NCBI RefSeq assembly: GCF_031326225.1
Contig: NZ_CP133720.1
Location: forward strand, 2,604,001 to 2,668,000
Direction: 5' to 3'
DNA length: 64,000 bases
Source of the DNA: Undibacterium cyanobacteriorum
Lineage (GTDB): Bacteria; Pseudomonadota; Gammaproteobacteria; Burkholderiales; Burkholderiaceae_D
The notes under the pieces were generated by a model. The model made no database searches. It was not told where the DNA came from and saw only the letters and a list, made by a program, of their open reading frames with translations. This document shows positions 62,261 to 64,000 of this stretch, piece after piece (within the stretch, counting starts at the first letter, position 1; each line of letters opens with the position of its first letter). Both the position numbers and the translations under genes were made by a program.

Positions 62261-62638
62261 TCAACCAATATTCTTAGCGTAAGCTTCTGCGCTCAAGAGT
62301 CCATCAACATCAGCCGCATTCGCTGGCTTCAATTTGAACAACCATGCATCGAATGCGCCGCTGTTGATGGATGCTGGTTCATCAGCAACTGCATCGTTCA
62401 CAGCAACAACTTCACCAGCCACTGGTGCGTAAACATCGCCAGCTGCTTTAACAGATTCGATCACGCAGCAATCTTTACCTGCAGCCAAGCTTGCGCCCAC
62501 TTTTGGCAAGTCCACGAAAACGATATCACCCAATGCGTCTTGTGCGAAATCAGTAATGCCGACGGAAACTGTACCGTCTGCTTCTACGCGCACCCATTCG
62601 TGGGATTCTGTGTATTTGCGATCTGCTGGAATTGTCAT
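62261..62638 (-). CDS. gcvH: glycine cleavage system H protein
   Basis: 125 residues. Start at ATG 62638 is fixed by GGAG six bases upstream. The lipoyl carrier lysine is Lys64 in VIESVKAAGD. It shuttles the aminomethyl group between GcvP and GcvT. Middle gene of gcvT-gcvH-gcvP, with a 206-base repeat-filled spacer to gcvT. Confidence 0.97.
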   Translation of the reverse strand: MTIPADRKYTESHEWVRVEADGTVSVGITDFAQDALGDIVFVDLPKVGASLAAGKDCCVIESVKAAGDVYAPVAGEVVAVNDAVADEPASINSGAFDAWLFKLKPANAADVDGLLSAEAYAKNIG

Positions 62639-62724
62639 GTTGTTCTCCAAAAAAATTTGAATTGATTATGTATAAAAATAGAATCTTTGCCGCGAAGGCG
62701 CAGAGAAGCCCAAACTTCTTTTCA

Positions 62725-62800
62725 TGTCATTCCTGCGAAGGCAGGAATCCAGCGTCTCTGCTTGTTACGTCACTGGATTCCCGCTTTCGCGGGAATGACA
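62725..62800. repeat. palindromic intergenic element (gcvT-gcvH spacer)
   Basis: TGTCATTCCTGCGAAGGCAG and onward (62725-62752) is complementary to a segment ending GCGGGAATGACA (62773-62800): two small hairpins in a larger inverted pair. Outside it, a TTTGCCGCGAAGGCGCAGAG stretch (about 62686) and its imperfect complement (about 62815-62840) form a second, outer pair. Confidence 0.7.
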
Positions 62801-62844
62801 AATTCAAAAATCTCTACGTACTCTGCGCCTCTTTGGCGAATACT

Positions 62845-63969
62845 TTAAGCTACCAGAACCTTACCATTACGCACGAATGGTAATTTTACGACTGTTGCTG
62901 CTAATTGTTTGTCGCGGATCTGCACGTGTACTGTGTCGCCAATCGCGACGCCCATAGGCAAACGTGCCAAGGCGATGGCTTCTTGCATGGTTGGGCTGAA
63001 TGTACCGCTCGTGATTTCACCGTCGCCATGTGGTGTTACAACCTTTTGATGTGCGCGCAAGATGCCGCCTTTTTCACGCAAGATCAAGCCTAGGAATTGT
63101 TGTGTTTGACCTTGTTCTTGCAAGGCTTTTTTGCCGACGAAATCACGTTCAGCAACCAGATCAATCGTCCAAGCCAAACCTGCGTTCAATGGATTAACTG
63201 TTTCATCCATATCTTGGCCGTACAAATTCATACCTGCTTCAAGACGCAATGTATCGCGAGCACCGAGGCCTGCTGGTTTCACGCCAGCGGCTGCCAAGGC
63301 ATTCCACAAGTCAGTGATACGTTCTGCAGAAACAGCAATTTCAAAACCATCTTCGCCGGTATAACCTGTACGAGCAACCATCACTTCGCCGAACGATGTG
63401 TTTTCAACGATGACTGCATTGAACGGTTTCATTTCTGCGCTAGCCGCTTTGGTTTCTGGCAAAACTTCCCATGCTTTTGCACGAGCGTTCGGGCCTTGTA
63501 CCGCGATCAAGCCATAAGCATTGGCGCCGTCGCGACGTTGAGTGATGGTGATACCAGCATTGGTCGCTGCATTGTGCGCGTTCATCCACGCGACGTCTTT
63601 TTCTGCAGTACCTGCATTCACCACCAGGCGGAACCAAGATTCGTTCATGAAGTAGATGATCAAGTCATCGATCACGGTGCCTTCAGGTTTCAACATGGCA
63701 GAGTACAAAGCTTTGCCTGGCACTTGTAATTTATCAACGTTGTTGGCGACCAAACCGCGCAAGAAACTACGGACGTTGTCGCCTTTGAGATCAACTACGC
63801 ACATGTGGGACACGTCGAACATACCGACATCGGTACGCACTGCGTGGTGTTCTTCAATTTGTGAACCGTAGTTGACTGGCATATCCCAGCCGCCGAAATC
63901 GACCATCTTGGCGCCGGCTGCGCGATGGGCTGCGTTGAGGGGAGTAACTTTCAGAGTTGCTTGCGTCAT
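62845..63969 (-). CDS. gcvT: aminomethyltransferase, T-protein of glycine cleavage
   Basis: 374 residues, complete. It transfers the methylene group to tetrahydrofolate, releasing ammonia. AAHRAAGAKMVDFGGWDMPVNYGS, MFDVSHM, TGYTGEDGFEI and GLGARDTLRLEAGMNLYGQDM are family marks. SD GAGG upstream. First gene of gcvTHP on the minus strand; the promoter region and any glycine riboswitch lie past the right edge. Confidence 0.98.
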   Translation of the reverse strand: MTQATLKVTPLNAAHRAAGAKMVDFGGWDMPVNYGSQIEEHHAVRTDVGMFDVSHMCVVDLKGDNVRSFLRGLVANNVDKLQVPGKALYSAMLKPEGTVIDDLIIYFMNESWFRLVVNAGTAEKDVAWMNAHNAATNAGITITQRRDGANAYGLIAVQGPNARAKAWEVLPETKAASAEMKPFNAVIVENTSFGEVMVARTGYTGEDGFEIAVSAERITDLWNALAAAGVKPAGLGARDTLRLEAGMNLYGQDMDETVNPLNAGLAWTIDLVAERDFVGKKALQEQGQTQQFLGLILREKGGILRAHQKVVTPHGDGEITSGTFSPTMQEAIALARLPMGVAIGDTVHVQIRDKQLAATVVKLPFVRNGKVLVA

Positions 63970-64000
63970 GTGTGTGCCTCGGTACCAGTTTGGACAGAAA

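Noticed and set aside
62020..62844. Insertion sequence remnants in the gcv spacers
   Set aside because: The elements are short palindromes without transposase fragments or target duplications; they fit REP-type intergenic repeats better.
63097..63729. 210-codon open frame on the plus strand
   Set aside because: Antisense to gcvT; Cys/His/Phe-rich shadow frame.

Overview
The window looks like chromosome from a betaproteobacterium of the order Burkholderiales, most likely an Oxalobacteraceae/Undibacterium-type genome. This is an inference from protein flavour and gene order (isc operon, gcvTHP, paired cyanophycin synthetases, rluC divergent from rne); I could not search a database. Gene density is high. 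I see no prophage, insertion sequence, integron or CRISPR array.

Layout. 0-7.8 kb: a cyanophycin synthesis locus, with a DUF1854 gene (cut by the left edge) and a zinc-ribbon ABC exporter on the minus strand, divergent from two cyanophycin synthetase genes (a short, P-loop-less CphA' and full-length CphA). 7.8-11.2 kb: uvrB with a strong LexA box, a DUF3667 membrane protein and two identical tRNA-Asn genes. 11.3-13.7 kb: a TPP riboswitch followed by a TonB-dependent receptor. 13.8-19.3 kb: iscR-iscS-iscU-iscA-hscB-hscA-fdx behind an IscR-type operator. 19.6-24 kb: an orphan sensor kinase and the thyA-folA-DUF4337-beta-barrel run. 24-29.3 kb: ybbA/tesA/mnmH, then ccoS and ccoI with the CcoI N-terminal metal-binding domain on a separate reading frame. 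29.9-36 kb: Rieske ferredoxin, HAD phosphatase, rluC, and rne with a long leader. 36.4-42.4 kb: moaA-mobA-moeA, a periplasmic solute-binding protein, a cyclophilin lipoprotein and a lipocalin.

42.5-51.1 kb is the most interesting region. It holds a YfcC-type permease and an aspartoacylase/succinylglutamate-desuccinylase-like hydrolase on the minus strand, divergent from an RpiR-type regulator, a large TonB-dependent receptor and an exported cyanophycinase. Read together they look like a system for using external cyanophycin or its beta-aspartyl-arginine dipeptides: cleave outside, import through the outer membrane, import through the inner membrane, split the dipeptide, and regulate. It lies about 35 kb from the synthesis locus. 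No isoaspartyl dipeptidase is visible, so the AstE/AspA-like enzyme is the candidate for that step.

51.2-64 kb: an Mpo1-like membrane protein, a TonB-C domain protein, an M9 collagenase-like protease, a serine hydrolase with three C-terminal repeats, a small P-loop kinase-like protein, a HEPN-like protein, and the glycine cleavage genes gcvT-gcvH-gcvP, whose two spacers carry palindromic repeat elements.
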